Assembly (NCBI RefSeq): GCF_022171985.1
Contig: NZ_JAJVHF010000003.1
Span: 124,001 to 188,000 of the forward strand
Length of the DNA: 64,000 bases
Origin: Huaxiibacter chinensis
GTDB taxonomy: Bacteria; Pseudomonadota; Gammaproteobacteria; Enterobacterales; Enterobacteriaceae
Direction of reading: 5' to 3'
Positions 57,594-64,000 of the stretch are shown one piece after another; position 1 is the stretch's first letter; the number at the start of each line of letters is the position of its first letter. The translations under genes were made by a program, and so were the position numbers. The notes beneath the pieces are model-generated. The model saw only the letters and a program-made list of their open reading frames with translations. It ran no database searches and had not been told where the DNA came from.

Positions 57594-57865
57594 CATGGCA
57601 ACTTCTTCTCATGGATGCAAACGCCTTAGTTTGCCTGTTAATCATGGTCAGGCTGATGTTTTTCCGGAAAGAGGGAAAGCGTCATCGCCTGAGTGTCGCG
57701 GTGCTGGCCTATCTGGTCATCCTTGCCGCCGGATTCAACGCCTTCAACATTCTGCTCGGCCACTACGTGCAGGTTAATCTCGGCGATCTTCTCCTGAACT
57801 CCGTCATCTGCATGGCGGTGTGGCTGGCGCGCGGGAACCTGGCGAAGGTCGTTATCACGGAGTAA
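57590..57865 (+). CDS. Phage holin family protein, 91 residues
   Basis: A 91-residue protein with three membrane segments (about 5-25, 34-55, 65-82), typical of a class I holin or partner holin (phage holin 3-type family). It overlaps the 133-residue gene by four bases and is followed by the endolysin gene after three bases. The two neighbours may act as holin and antiholin; which is which cannot be told from sequence. Confidence 0.8.
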   Translation: MTWQLLLMDANALVCLLIMVRLMFFRKEGKRHRLSVAVLAYLVILAAGFNAFNILLGHYVQVNLGDLLLNSVICMAVWLARGNLAKVVITE

Positions 57866-57868
57866 ATC

Positions 57869-58345
57869 ATGCAAGCAATCAACGCACAGCGGAAAGCCTT
57901 TCTGGATATGCTCGCATGGTCAGAGGGAACCGATAAGTCAGGTCAGCCAACTAAGAACCATGGCTATGACGTGATTGTGGGCGGCTCGCTCTTCACTAGT
58001 TACGCAGATCACCCTCGCAAGCTGATCACCCTTAACCCCAGACTGAAATCTACGGCTGCCGGCCGCTACCAGCTGCTTTCTCGCTACTGGGATGCTTACC
58101 GGTCACAGCTTGGTCTGAAGGACTTCTCCCCGGCCAGCCAGGATGCGGTGGCATTGCAGCAGATTAAAGAGCGACGCGCGCTGGACTTGATCGACAACGG
58201 TAACATCCGCCAGGCCATTGACCGCTGTAGCAACATTTGGGCATCACTGCCCGGGGCAGGTTACGGCCAACACGAGCACAAGATTGAAAACCTCCTGAAG
58301 AAATTCAAAGAGGCAGGGGGTTTTGTGGCAGAGCCAAAATCATGA
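57869..58345 (+). CDS. R: Endolysin, lambda R-type lytic transglycosylase
   Basis: A 158-residue murein transglycosylase closely similar to lambda gpR ([20 protein letters not shown] start, [26 protein letters not shown]). The catalytic Glu19 lies in AWSEGT. No signal peptide, so release depends on the holins. The Rz start overlaps its end by four bases. Confidence 0.95.
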   Translation: MQAINAQRKAFLDMLAWSEGTDKSGQPTKNHGYDVIVGGSLFTSYADHPRKLITLNPRLKSTAAGRYQLLSRYWDAYRSQLGLKDFSPASQDAVALQQIKERRALDLIDNGNIRQAIDRCSNIWASLPGAGYGQHEHKIENLLKKFKEAGGFVAEPKS

Positions 58346-58812
58346 TCGCCGCCATTATCAGGAAGCTATGGCTGCCGATTGTAGGGATAGTGCTGCTGGG
58401 TTCATTGGTATGGGCGGTTAATCACTACCGCGACAACGCCATCACCTTCAAAGACCAGCGCGACAAGGCAACTGAGAATCTCAGCCTTGCGAACAATACC
58501 ATCGATGACATGAAGGTGCGCCAGCGTGATGTGGCCGCACTGGATGCCAAGTACACAGGAGAACTGGCTGATGCGAAAGAAACCATTGAGCGTCTGCATA
58601 GCGATGTCATTGCTGGCCGTAAGCGGCTGCAGCTCAACGCAAACTGTCCCGCGAACGGAACGACCGGCACCGGCGGCATGGGCGATGCTACCAGCCCCCG
58701 ACTTACTGACACCGCTGAACGAAATTATTTCACCCTCAGAGAGCGAATCGTCACAGTGACGAAGCAGGTTGGCTATCTGCAGGACTTCATCAAAGAGCAG
58801 TGCCTCAGATAA
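58342..58812 (+). CDS. Rz: Spanin inner-membrane subunit Rz
   Basis: A 156-residue protein with an N-terminal membrane anchor (about 7-27, [19 protein letters not shown]) and a long periplasmic helical domain. With Rz1 it spans the periplasm and fuses the membranes at the last step of lysis. Rz1 is encoded in another frame inside this gene. Confidence 0.92.
   Translation: MIAAIIRKLWLPIVGIVLLGSLVWAVNHYRDNAITFKDQRDKATENLSLANNTIDDMKVRQRDVAALDAKYTGELADAKETIERLHSDVIAGRKRLQLNANCPANGTTGTGGMGDATSPRLTDTAERNYFTLRERIVTVTKQVGYLQDFIKEQCLR
58571..58759 (+). CDS. Rz1: Spanin outer-membrane lipoprotein Rz1 (nested in Rz)
   Basis: A 62-residue lipoprotein encoded entirely inside Rz in the +1 frame. Signal peptide [20 protein letters not shown] has a lipobox ending in Cys20; the mature part is Pro-rich ([19 protein letters not shown]), as in lambda Rz1. 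The ATG at 58571 gives the standard length. Confidence 0.9.
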   Translation: MRKKPLSVCIAMSLLAVSGCSSTQTVPRTERPAPAAWAMLPAPDLLTPLNEIISPSESESSQ

Positions 58813-58923
58813 GCGAAGATTGAAAGGTTTTAAAAACAAGAAAAGGGAAAATCTCTGTAAACAAACCATTTAGTTTGGCGATAATGTTTTCTCTTACTCT
58901 TTTTTGAATGGCAAAATGAAAAC

Positions 58924-59433
58924 ATGGATATTGACCCAATTTCAGCAGGTTCAATGGTAGCTGCATTCGAATCTGCAAGATGGGCGTTTTGGTCTGTCGT
59001 AGTTTCAACTGGCGCTGCATTCATCAGTTTAATAACCGCTGTAGTAGCATTCTTCGCTTTGCGTACATGGAGGGATGAGGCTATTGAAACAGCGAAACGA
59101 GAATGGAAAAAATCGATAATTAATCTCAACATGAGGTTGAGCTCTGCTTTCGGAACCGTAACCCCTCAGAGGTCAGCTTCTTATGATACATATCACAGAG
59201 AAGACCTCCGCGCTCTCATTGATGCGTCTGTTGCTTGCTGGTCGTCACTTCTTGTGACTTTGGAGCAGAATCATAGGTTAAGGAAAAATATTTTAGAAAA
59301 ATATGCCAGAGCCTACTTGGAATTAATTAAGATGTTCGATAATTACGAAGAAGGGAAAGCAACAAGAGATGAAATTCAAATGAAAATTCAGGAGTTGTAT
59401 GTTTTTCCACCTGAGTTATACGATTATTTTTAA
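58924..59433 (+). CDS. Unknown membrane-anchored protein, moron between Rz and terminase
   Basis: A 169-residue protein with one strong membrane segment (about 22-48, WSVVVSTGAAFISLITAVVAFFAL), followed by a basic, helical cytoplasmic domain. The gene is much AT-richer than its neighbours, has its own upstream AT-rich gap and ends at a strong terminator. So it looks like an added gene with independent expression. Single-helix proteins of this type in such places often act in superinfection exclusion or phage defence, but this one matches nothing I know. Confidence 0.75.
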   Translation: MDIDPISAGSMVAAFESARWAFWSVVVSTGAAFISLITAVVAFFALRTWRDEAIETAKREWKKSIINLNMRLSSAFGTVTPQRSASYDTYHREDLRALIDASVACWSSLLVTLEQNHRLRKNILEKYARAYLELIKMFDNYEEGKATRDEIQMKIQELYVFPPELYDYF

Positions 59434-59454
59434 CCGCCTCGTGGCGGTTTTTTT
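59432..59454 (+). terminator. Rho-independent terminator after the membrane-protein moron
   Basis: AACCGCC tcgt GGCGGTT followed by TTTTT. It would block late transcription toward terminase except by Q-modified polymerase. Confidence 0.85.
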
Positions 59455-59554
59455 ACTGCCATCACGGTGGGCTGTCCCATCGTAATAACAGTATCCCCTA
59501 CAGCGCATAATCGAAAAGAAAATGACTGTAAGGGATAAAGACCTTAAAAAAGTT

Positions 59555-60415
59555 CTACAAATTCAACACTCTGTACCCTTTTCCACGTATAGCATTGTAC
59601 GAATCAGTCATCTTTCGAGATTTGTGTCCGAGGAGAGTTTGAGTGTCGAGGCCTTGAGCGCGGTATAAACGCTCAGACAAAGATCGTTGCTCTCTAAAGG
59701 TGGGCGGCGTTCCGTTAATTGCTGTAACCCCGGCTTGCATCCTGCAAATCCTGAACCAACGGGATAGGGTCCATGTATTAACTTGCTTCCCTCGACTCTG
59801 AATAAGTGGCCCCTGATCTTCACAAATGGACAGTACATCCTCCAAAGAGGTGCTTATGGCCTCCAGTGTGAGACCCAGCGGCAGTGCAATACGCTCTCCC
59901 GTTTTGAACTGCTTGATATGCAGAAAACCAGCTATGACATCTGACCGCTTCATTTTGCATAAATCTGAAGGCCGCTGGCCGGTTACTAGCGCCAGAAGCA
60001 GTGCGACCTGAAAGTAGTCCGGAGCGACATACTTTGCGGCCCGGAAAATCCTCAGGAATTCTTCAAGCGTGAGCCTTTCAGTGCTTACGTAAGTGAAAGG
60101 CTTTCTCGATACGATCGCAGGATTATGCCCGAGAGGAATGCAGCCCGCTCTTTGCGCCTCCACGAACACATCAGAAATGTTGATACGCAACCGCCGGGCA
60201 GCAAAAGGCGCATCTTTGCCTTTTTCCATAATCGCTTCGGTTATATCGGATACCGTTATCTCTATCAGAGGAACCATGGGCCATTTATTTATGCAAAACC
60301 AAATCATCCTTTTATAGTCGTTGGCCGTCTTTTGCTTAATCTCACCCGAATCAAGCCTGCGTTTCAGGATTTTTTCGTAAGTAATAAGCCATTCAATCAA
60401 TAGTAACTTTTTCAT
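59555..60415 (-). CDS. Second tyrosine recombinase, reversed in the late region
   Basis: A 286-residue recombinase related to the prophage Int but without its N-terminal arm-binding domain. The core-binding part is about 1-105. Catalytic positions: Arg148 (TGQR), Lys171 (FKTG), Arg244, His264 (LLGHK) and Tyr273 (DSYNAIRGKG). The usual His of the HxxR box is Arg241 (TFREQR, where Int has PFHEIR). It lies on the opposite strand between the lysis cassette and terminase, with spacers of about 100 and 190 bases. It may belong to a nested element, invert DNA, or be a decaying integrase. Function is unknown. Confidence 0.85.
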   Translation of the reverse strand: MKKLLLIEWLITYEKILKRRLDSGEIKQKTANDYKRMIWFCINKWPMVPLIEITVSDITEAIMEKGKDAPFAARRLRINISDVFVEAQRAGCIPLGHNPAIVSRKPFTYVSTERLTLEEFLRIFRAAKYVAPDYFQVALLLALVTGQRPSDLCKMKRSDVIAGFLHIKQFKTGERIALPLGLTLEAISTSLEDVLSICEDQGPLIQSRGKQVNTWTLSRWFRICRMQAGVTAINGTPPTFREQRSLSERLYRAQGLDTQTLLGHKSRKMTDSYNAIRGKGYRVLNL

Positions 60416-60602
60416 AATTTCTCCTTTTGAAAAGCTGCCTGCACGGCAGTTAAGGAGCGGTGAAATGATACCGGACCCAGGGCACCTTAGGAAGCAGTAA
60501 CGACAGGAGCAATCTGCCCATGTGCTGCAAGAATTCAGTGCTCAATATCCCCTTGTCGGGATAAATCGAAATTACACCCGCAAGCGGATAAAGAGGCTCT
60601 CA

Positions 60603-60806
60603 ATGTCCGATACCTACCAAATTACGATCACCACCACATCGAAAGAAACCTTCACCGGCCTGATGAAGCGCAGCCAGCCTGAAATCGTAAATGGATTCGT
60701 GGCTCTGGCGACAGACACAGGCGAGTGGCGTTACTTCCGCCCTGATAGTGTGGAGCAGTTCCACTTTGTTCCGGTGGCGGAAGAATCAGAAGACAAAACG
60801 GAGTAA
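60603..60806 (+). CDS. Small phage protein upstream of terminase
   Basis: A 67-residue protein (MSDTYQITITTTSKETFTGL...), apparently a single beta-sheet domain, in the usual place of conserved small genes just before terminase. The ATG at 60603 is preferred over earlier in-frame codons. The 187-base gap between it and the second recombinase shows no gene. Unknown function. Confidence 0.7.
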   Translation: MSDTYQITITTTSKETFTGLMKRSQPEIVNGFVALATDTGEWRYFRPDSVEQFHFVPVAEESEDKTE

Positions 60807-60809
60807 CGA

Positions 60810-61412
60810 ATGAGCAAACCGGACTGGGAGGCCATCGAGACGGCGTACCGGGCCGGAGTGATGTCCCTCCGTGAAATAGCATCACAGCACGGTATCAGCG
60901 AAGGCGCTATCCGTAAGCGTGCCAAGCGTGACGACTGGTCGCGAGATCTCAATGCGAAGGTGAAAGAACGCGCTGACGATCTGGTACGCAAAGCAGAGGT
61001 ACGCAAACAGGTACGCAGTGAAGTCACTTTTAACGAACGCGTACTCATAGAGGCGACGGCTGAGGTAATCGCCAACGTCCGCATGGAGCATCGCGGTGAC
61101 ATTAAGCGTGCCAGACAGATAACGAATGCGCTGTTTGATGAACTGGGCGCCGAGTGCGCAGACGTGGCCGCGCTGGAGACGCTCGGTGAGTTAATGTTCA
61201 ACCCTGACGACAAAGGTCAGGACAAGCTCAATGAGATTTACCACAAGATCATCAGCATGCCGGAGCGCGTTAAGTCGGTGAAGGCGCTTAGCGACGCACT
61301 GAAGAATCTGATTGGACTTGAGCGCCAGGCCTACGATATCGACGGGCCGGAAGGCGACAATTCTGTTAAGCAACTCTCTGACCTGATGGATTCGCTGTCT
61401 CAGGGGGCGTAA
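60810..61412 (+). CDS. terS: Terminase small subunit
   Basis: A 200-residue protein with an N-terminal helix-turn-helix (MSLREIASQHGISEGAIRKRAKRDDW, about 18-43) and a helical middle for oligomerisation. It recognises the phage packaging site and brings the large subunit to DNA. It starts four bases after the previous gene and overlaps the large subunit start by one base (TAATG). Confidence 0.85.
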   Translation: MSKPDWEAIETAYRAGVMSLREIASQHGISEGAIRKRAKRDDWSRDLNAKVKERADDLVRKAEVRKQVRSEVTFNERVLIEATAEVIANVRMEHRGDIKRARQITNALFDELGAECADVAALETLGELMFNPDDKGQDKLNEIYHKIISMPERVKSVKALSDALKNLIGLERQAYDIDGPEGDNSVKQLSDLMDSLSQGA

Positions 61413-62884
61413 TGAAACCTGAGCACATCAAGCTGCTGTCCGATAAAGACTGGCGGCTGAACAATCTCTACTGGATCACCGACAAAGAGGGAAAGCCAAC
61501 GCGGTTCAGGATGACGCCTGAGCAGCGGGAATACTTCGAGGGGATCCACACCCGCAACATCATCCTTAAAGCTCGTCAGCTCGGCTTCACGACCGAGGTG
61601 TGCATCATCCAGCTCGACGCGGCGCTGTTCGAGTCTGCGAAGTGCGCGCTGATTGCTCACACGCTGAATGACGCAAAGCGCCTGTTCCGCGAAAAGGTGA
61701 AGTACGCATATGACAAGCTACCGGCAGAGATAAAGGCGGCCAACCCGGCGAGCAATGACTCTTCCGGAGAGCTCGTATTCAAGAAGGGCGGCTCGCTCTA
61801 CGTCAGCACGTCGTTTCGTGGCGGTACGCTGCGTTACCTGCACGTTTCCGAGTTCGGGAAGATATGCGCCAAGTATCCGGACAAAGCCCGTGAGATCGTC
61901 ACTGGTGCGTTTGAGGCGGTATCTACGGGTTGCTTTGCGACAATCGAGAGCACAGCTGAGGGCCGGGCAGGTTACTTTTTCGATTACTGCCAGACTGCAG
62001 AGAAAGCGTTGCTTCAGGGCAAGGCCTTATCCGCACTGGACTGGAAGTTTTTCTTCTTCTCCTGGTGGAAGAATCCGCAGTACGCAATCGACCCGGTCGA
62101 GCATCTGCCGGTACGCCTGATTGATTACTTCGCTGAAATGGAGGCGAAGCACGGCGTCGTCGTTAACGAACGGCAGAAGGCCTGGTATTACGCCAAAGAG
62201 AAAACTCTCGGCGACGACATGAAGCGCGAATACCCGACCATTCCGGCCGAGGCATTCCAGCAGTCGGTCGAGGGCGCGTATTACGCCAAGCAGTTCCGCT
62301 GGCTTTACACCAACAAGCGGATCGGGCAAATCCCCGACAACTCGCACCTCCCGGTACACACTTTCTGGGATATTGGCGTGGGCGACTCAACGGCCATATG
62401 GTTCGTTCGTGAGGTTGGTACTGAGTTCCATGTCATCGACTACTACGAAAACTCAGGCGAAGGGCTGCGGCACTACATGAAGGTGCTGAAAGACCGCGGC
62501 TATGAGTACGGCGAGCACTGGGGCCCGCATGATATCGAGAACCGCGAGTTCGGCGCTGACGCTAAATCGCGCAAAGAGCTTGCGCAGGAAGGCTATGAAA
62601 TCGACGGCCAGGTGTACTCGATGACATTCAACGTTGTGCCTAAAACTGGTGTCGATACCGGCATTGAGTCGGTGCGTGAAATACTCCCGTCCTGTGTATT
62701 CGATGAGGAGAAGTGTGCCGAGGGCATATCTCACCTCGAAGGCTACCGCAAGGAGTGGGACGACAAGCGCGGCTGCTGGAAAGATAAACCGCTTCATGAC
62801 TTCACATCACACGGCGCTGACGGCTTCCGCTACTTTGCAGTAGCCAAGAACAACCACAAGCAGGTCGGCGCAGTATTCTTCTAA
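61412..62884 (+). CDS. terL: Terminase large subunit
   Basis: A 490-residue packaging motor. The ATPase has a deviant Walker A (KARQLGFTT, residues 53-61) and Walker B RYLHVSE (141-147). The C-terminal nuclease has acidic residues in FWDIGVGDST and near the end in HGADGFRYF. It cuts concatemers and pumps DNA into the procapsid. The match with known phage terminases covers the full length. Confidence 0.93.
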   Translation: MKPEHIKLLSDKDWRLNNLYWITDKEGKPTRFRMTPEQREYFEGIHTRNIILKARQLGFTTEVCIIQLDAALFESAKCALIAHTLNDAKRLFREKVKYAYDKLPAEIKAANPASNDSSGELVFKKGGSLYVSTSFRGGTLRYLHVSEFGKICAKYPDKAREIVTGAFEAVSTGCFATIESTAEGRAGYFFDYCQTAEKALLQGKALSALDWKFFFFSWWKNPQYAIDPVEHLPVRLIDYFAEMEAKHGVVVNERQKAWYYAKEKTLGDDMKREYPTIPAEAFQQSVEGAYYAKQFRWLYTNKRIGQIPDNSHLPVHTFWDIGVGDSTAIWFVREVGTEFHVIDYYENSGEGLRHYMKVLKDRGYEYGEHWGPHDIENREFGADAKSRKELAQEGYEIDGQVYSMTFNVVPKTGVDTGIESVREILPSCVFDEEKCAEGISHLEGYRKEWDDKRGCWKDKPLHDFTSHGADGFRYFAVAKNNHKQVGAVFF

Positions 62885-62895
62885 GGAGCTCATCA

Positions 62896-64000
62896 GTGAG
62901 TGAAATAAGCACCGGGGAGCAGTTCCTCGTTAATGCCCTTGCTGATGCTATCGGGCGGCAGCGCATGCTGTACGCAGGCCAGCCGGGGAATACCAAACGC
63001 ACGAAGCTGTGGGATGAGTTTGGCTATCCAAACAATCTTGAGTTCGACCGCTATTATCGGGCTTATGAGCGCAACGCTGTGGCGTTTGCCGCCGTGCATA
63101 AGCTTCTCGATTCATGCTGGGCTGATAACCCGACGATCATCGACGGTGACGACGGCAAAGAGTCAACGGAGACAACGGACTGGGAAAAGTCAGTCACTAA
63201 GTTGCTGAAGAAGCACTGGCCGAAAATTAAGGATGCGGATCGCCGTAACCTTGTCGGTCGGTATTCAGCGCTGCTCATTCAGTTCCGCGACGGCAGGGAG
63301 TGGAGTGAGCCGGTAGACAGGTCAGTGGTGACGAGGCTGAAAGACAAGGCCATCGTTAAGCTGATCCCCGCGTGGGAATCGCAGGTCAAACCGGGCAACT
63401 TCGACACAGACACTCTTTCAGAAACCTACGGGCAGCCTGTTTCGTACAACTTCAACGAGCAGCCAGTTGGTGATGATGGCACGTATGGCCCGGTGCGCGG
63501 CGTAACTGTTCATCCCGAGAGAATCATCATCCTTAGTGAAGGATCTGAAGACGAAAGCATGCTCTCCGGCGTACCTTTCCTGCGCGCTGGCTACAACAAA
63601 CTGCTCGACCTTGAAAAGGTATCGGGCGGCAGCGCAGAAGGGTTCCTGAAGAACGCCAGTCGCCAGCTCGGGATTGCGTTCGACAAGGAGACCAACATTG
63701 CCAACCTGACAAAGGCAGCAACAGACGCTGGCTACAAAGACCTTGGCGAAGCGCTAAACGACAAAGTCGGCAAGATGAACCGTGGCACCGATGCGGCCTT
63801 GGTCATGCAGGCCGGGACGCCGACAGTTCTCTCCGTGGCAGCTGCCGATCCATCTCCTACCTGGACAGTGGCCGCTAACGAGTTTGCATCTTCGATTCAG
63901 TGCCCGTTCACTATCTTGTTTGGTCAACAGACGGGGCGCCTTGCCTCCGATGAGGACAAAACAGACTGGGCGAAGCGCTGTAACGGACGCCGCTGGGGAT
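62896..64000 (+). CDS. Portal protein (DUF1073 type), cut by window end
   Basis: The frame is open from a GTG at 62896 to the window edge (368 codons), with GGAG before it. The sequence, including RNAVAFAAVHKLLDSCWADNP, matches the DUF1073 portal family. Portal proteins form the 12-subunit ring at the capsid vertex. Some databases label this family 'anti-CBASS Acb1 family' because Acb1 domains are fused to some members; no such domain is visible in this partial sequence. The C-terminus is outside the window. Confidence 0.85.
   Translation, partial: MSEISTGEQFLVNALADAIGRQRMLYAGQPGNTKRTKLWDEFGYPNNLEFDRYYRAYERNAVAFAAVHKLLDSCWADNPTIIDGDDGKESTETTDWEKSVTKLLKKHWPKIKDADRRNLVGRYSALLIQFRDGREWSEPVDRSVVTRLKDKAIVKLIPAWESQVKPGNFDTDTLSETYGQPVSYNFNEQPVGDDGTYGPVRGVTVHPERIIILSEGSEDESMLSGVPFLRAGYNKLLDLEKVSGGSAEGFLKNASRQLGIAFDKETNIANLTKAATDAGYKDLGEALNDKVGKMNRGTDAALVMQAGTPTVLSVAAADPSPTWTVAANEFASSIQCPFTILFGQQTGRLASDEDKTDWAKRCNGRRWG

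Larger units (their letters stand above)
37231..64000. mobile_element. Lambdoid prophage, left part (right end beyond window)
   Basis: From int to the portal gene the order is that of a lambdoid phage: int-xis, leftward early operon, cI/cro, O/P-like replication genes, nin region, Q, holin/endolysin/Rz, terminase, portal. The exact left end cannot be fixed because attR is outside the window; it should lie between the SdsR terminator and int. No frameshifted core gene was noticed, so the visible part looks intact. Confidence 0.95.

Noticed and set aside
59434..60602. Inner att sites around the second recombinase
   Set aside because: I compared the two flanking gaps by eye and found no convincing direct repeat, and no copy of the sdsR end, so no nested element borders are claimed.

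Overview
The window is a stretch of enterobacterial chromosome (1 to about 37,230) followed by the left 26.8 kb of a lambdoid prophage that runs off the right edge. Gene order and the encoded proteins match the E. coli flhA-to-yebY region closely (argS, yecM, cutC, cmoAB, aspS, nudB, yebC, ruvCAB, znuABC, mepM, lpxM, pykA, hexR, zwf, edd, eda, purT, yebE, ptrB, exoX, yobB, holE, yobA, yebZ, yebY). Several E. coli genes are absent from their usual places (torYZ, yebB, yebF, yebG). Two insertions are not in E. coli: a rhamnogalacturonide uptake/hydrolysis pair after flhE, and a small secreted protein with a ricin-like repeat after ruvB. This fits an Enterobacter, Lelliottia or Leclercia type organism; the genus is an inference.

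Host layout: flagellar export (flhA end, flhE); rhiT/rhiN-like pectin use; tRNA charging and modification (argS, aspS, cmoA/cmoB); nucleotide and recombination genes (nudB, yebC, ruvC, ruvAB behind a LexA box); zinc uptake (znuCB divergent from znuA across a Zur box); cell envelope (mepM, lpxM); the Entner-Doudoroff block (pykA, hexR, zwf, edd, eda), with recognisable HexR, SoxS/MarA, GntR and Cra sites; purT behind a PurR box; then ptrB, exoX, yobB, holE and a copC/copD/yebY group. The SdsR (RyeB) small RNA lies intact at the host-prophage border.

Prophage layout: int and xis next to SdsR, then a leftward early operon. That operon has small accessory genes, a TGT/DpdA-like protein beside an MT-A70 methylase, an SSB-like protein, a Sak4-like ATPase, an ExoX-like nuclease, and an HNH-AP2 endonuclease. 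A long non-coding leader separates these from pL. The immunity region has a lipoprotein gene and a LexA-fold CI repressor, a YdaS-like Cro and a YdaT/CII-like protein, with matching operators at pL and pR. Rightward follow an O-like initiator with internal repeats, a DnaC-like loader, Ea22-type genes, nin genes (ninB, ninE, ybcO, rusA), Q, a late promoter with terminators, holins, an R-type transglycosylase, Rz/Rz1, terminase and portal (cut off). Two unusual cargo genes interrupt the late region between Rz and terminase: a membrane protein, and a second, reversed tyrosine recombinase whose catalytic His is Arg.

Most promising for new biology: the TGT/DpdA-like plus MT-A70 pair, the second recombinase, the prophage ExoX copy about 10 kb from the host exoX, the structured pL leader, and the lysogenically expressed lipoprotein.
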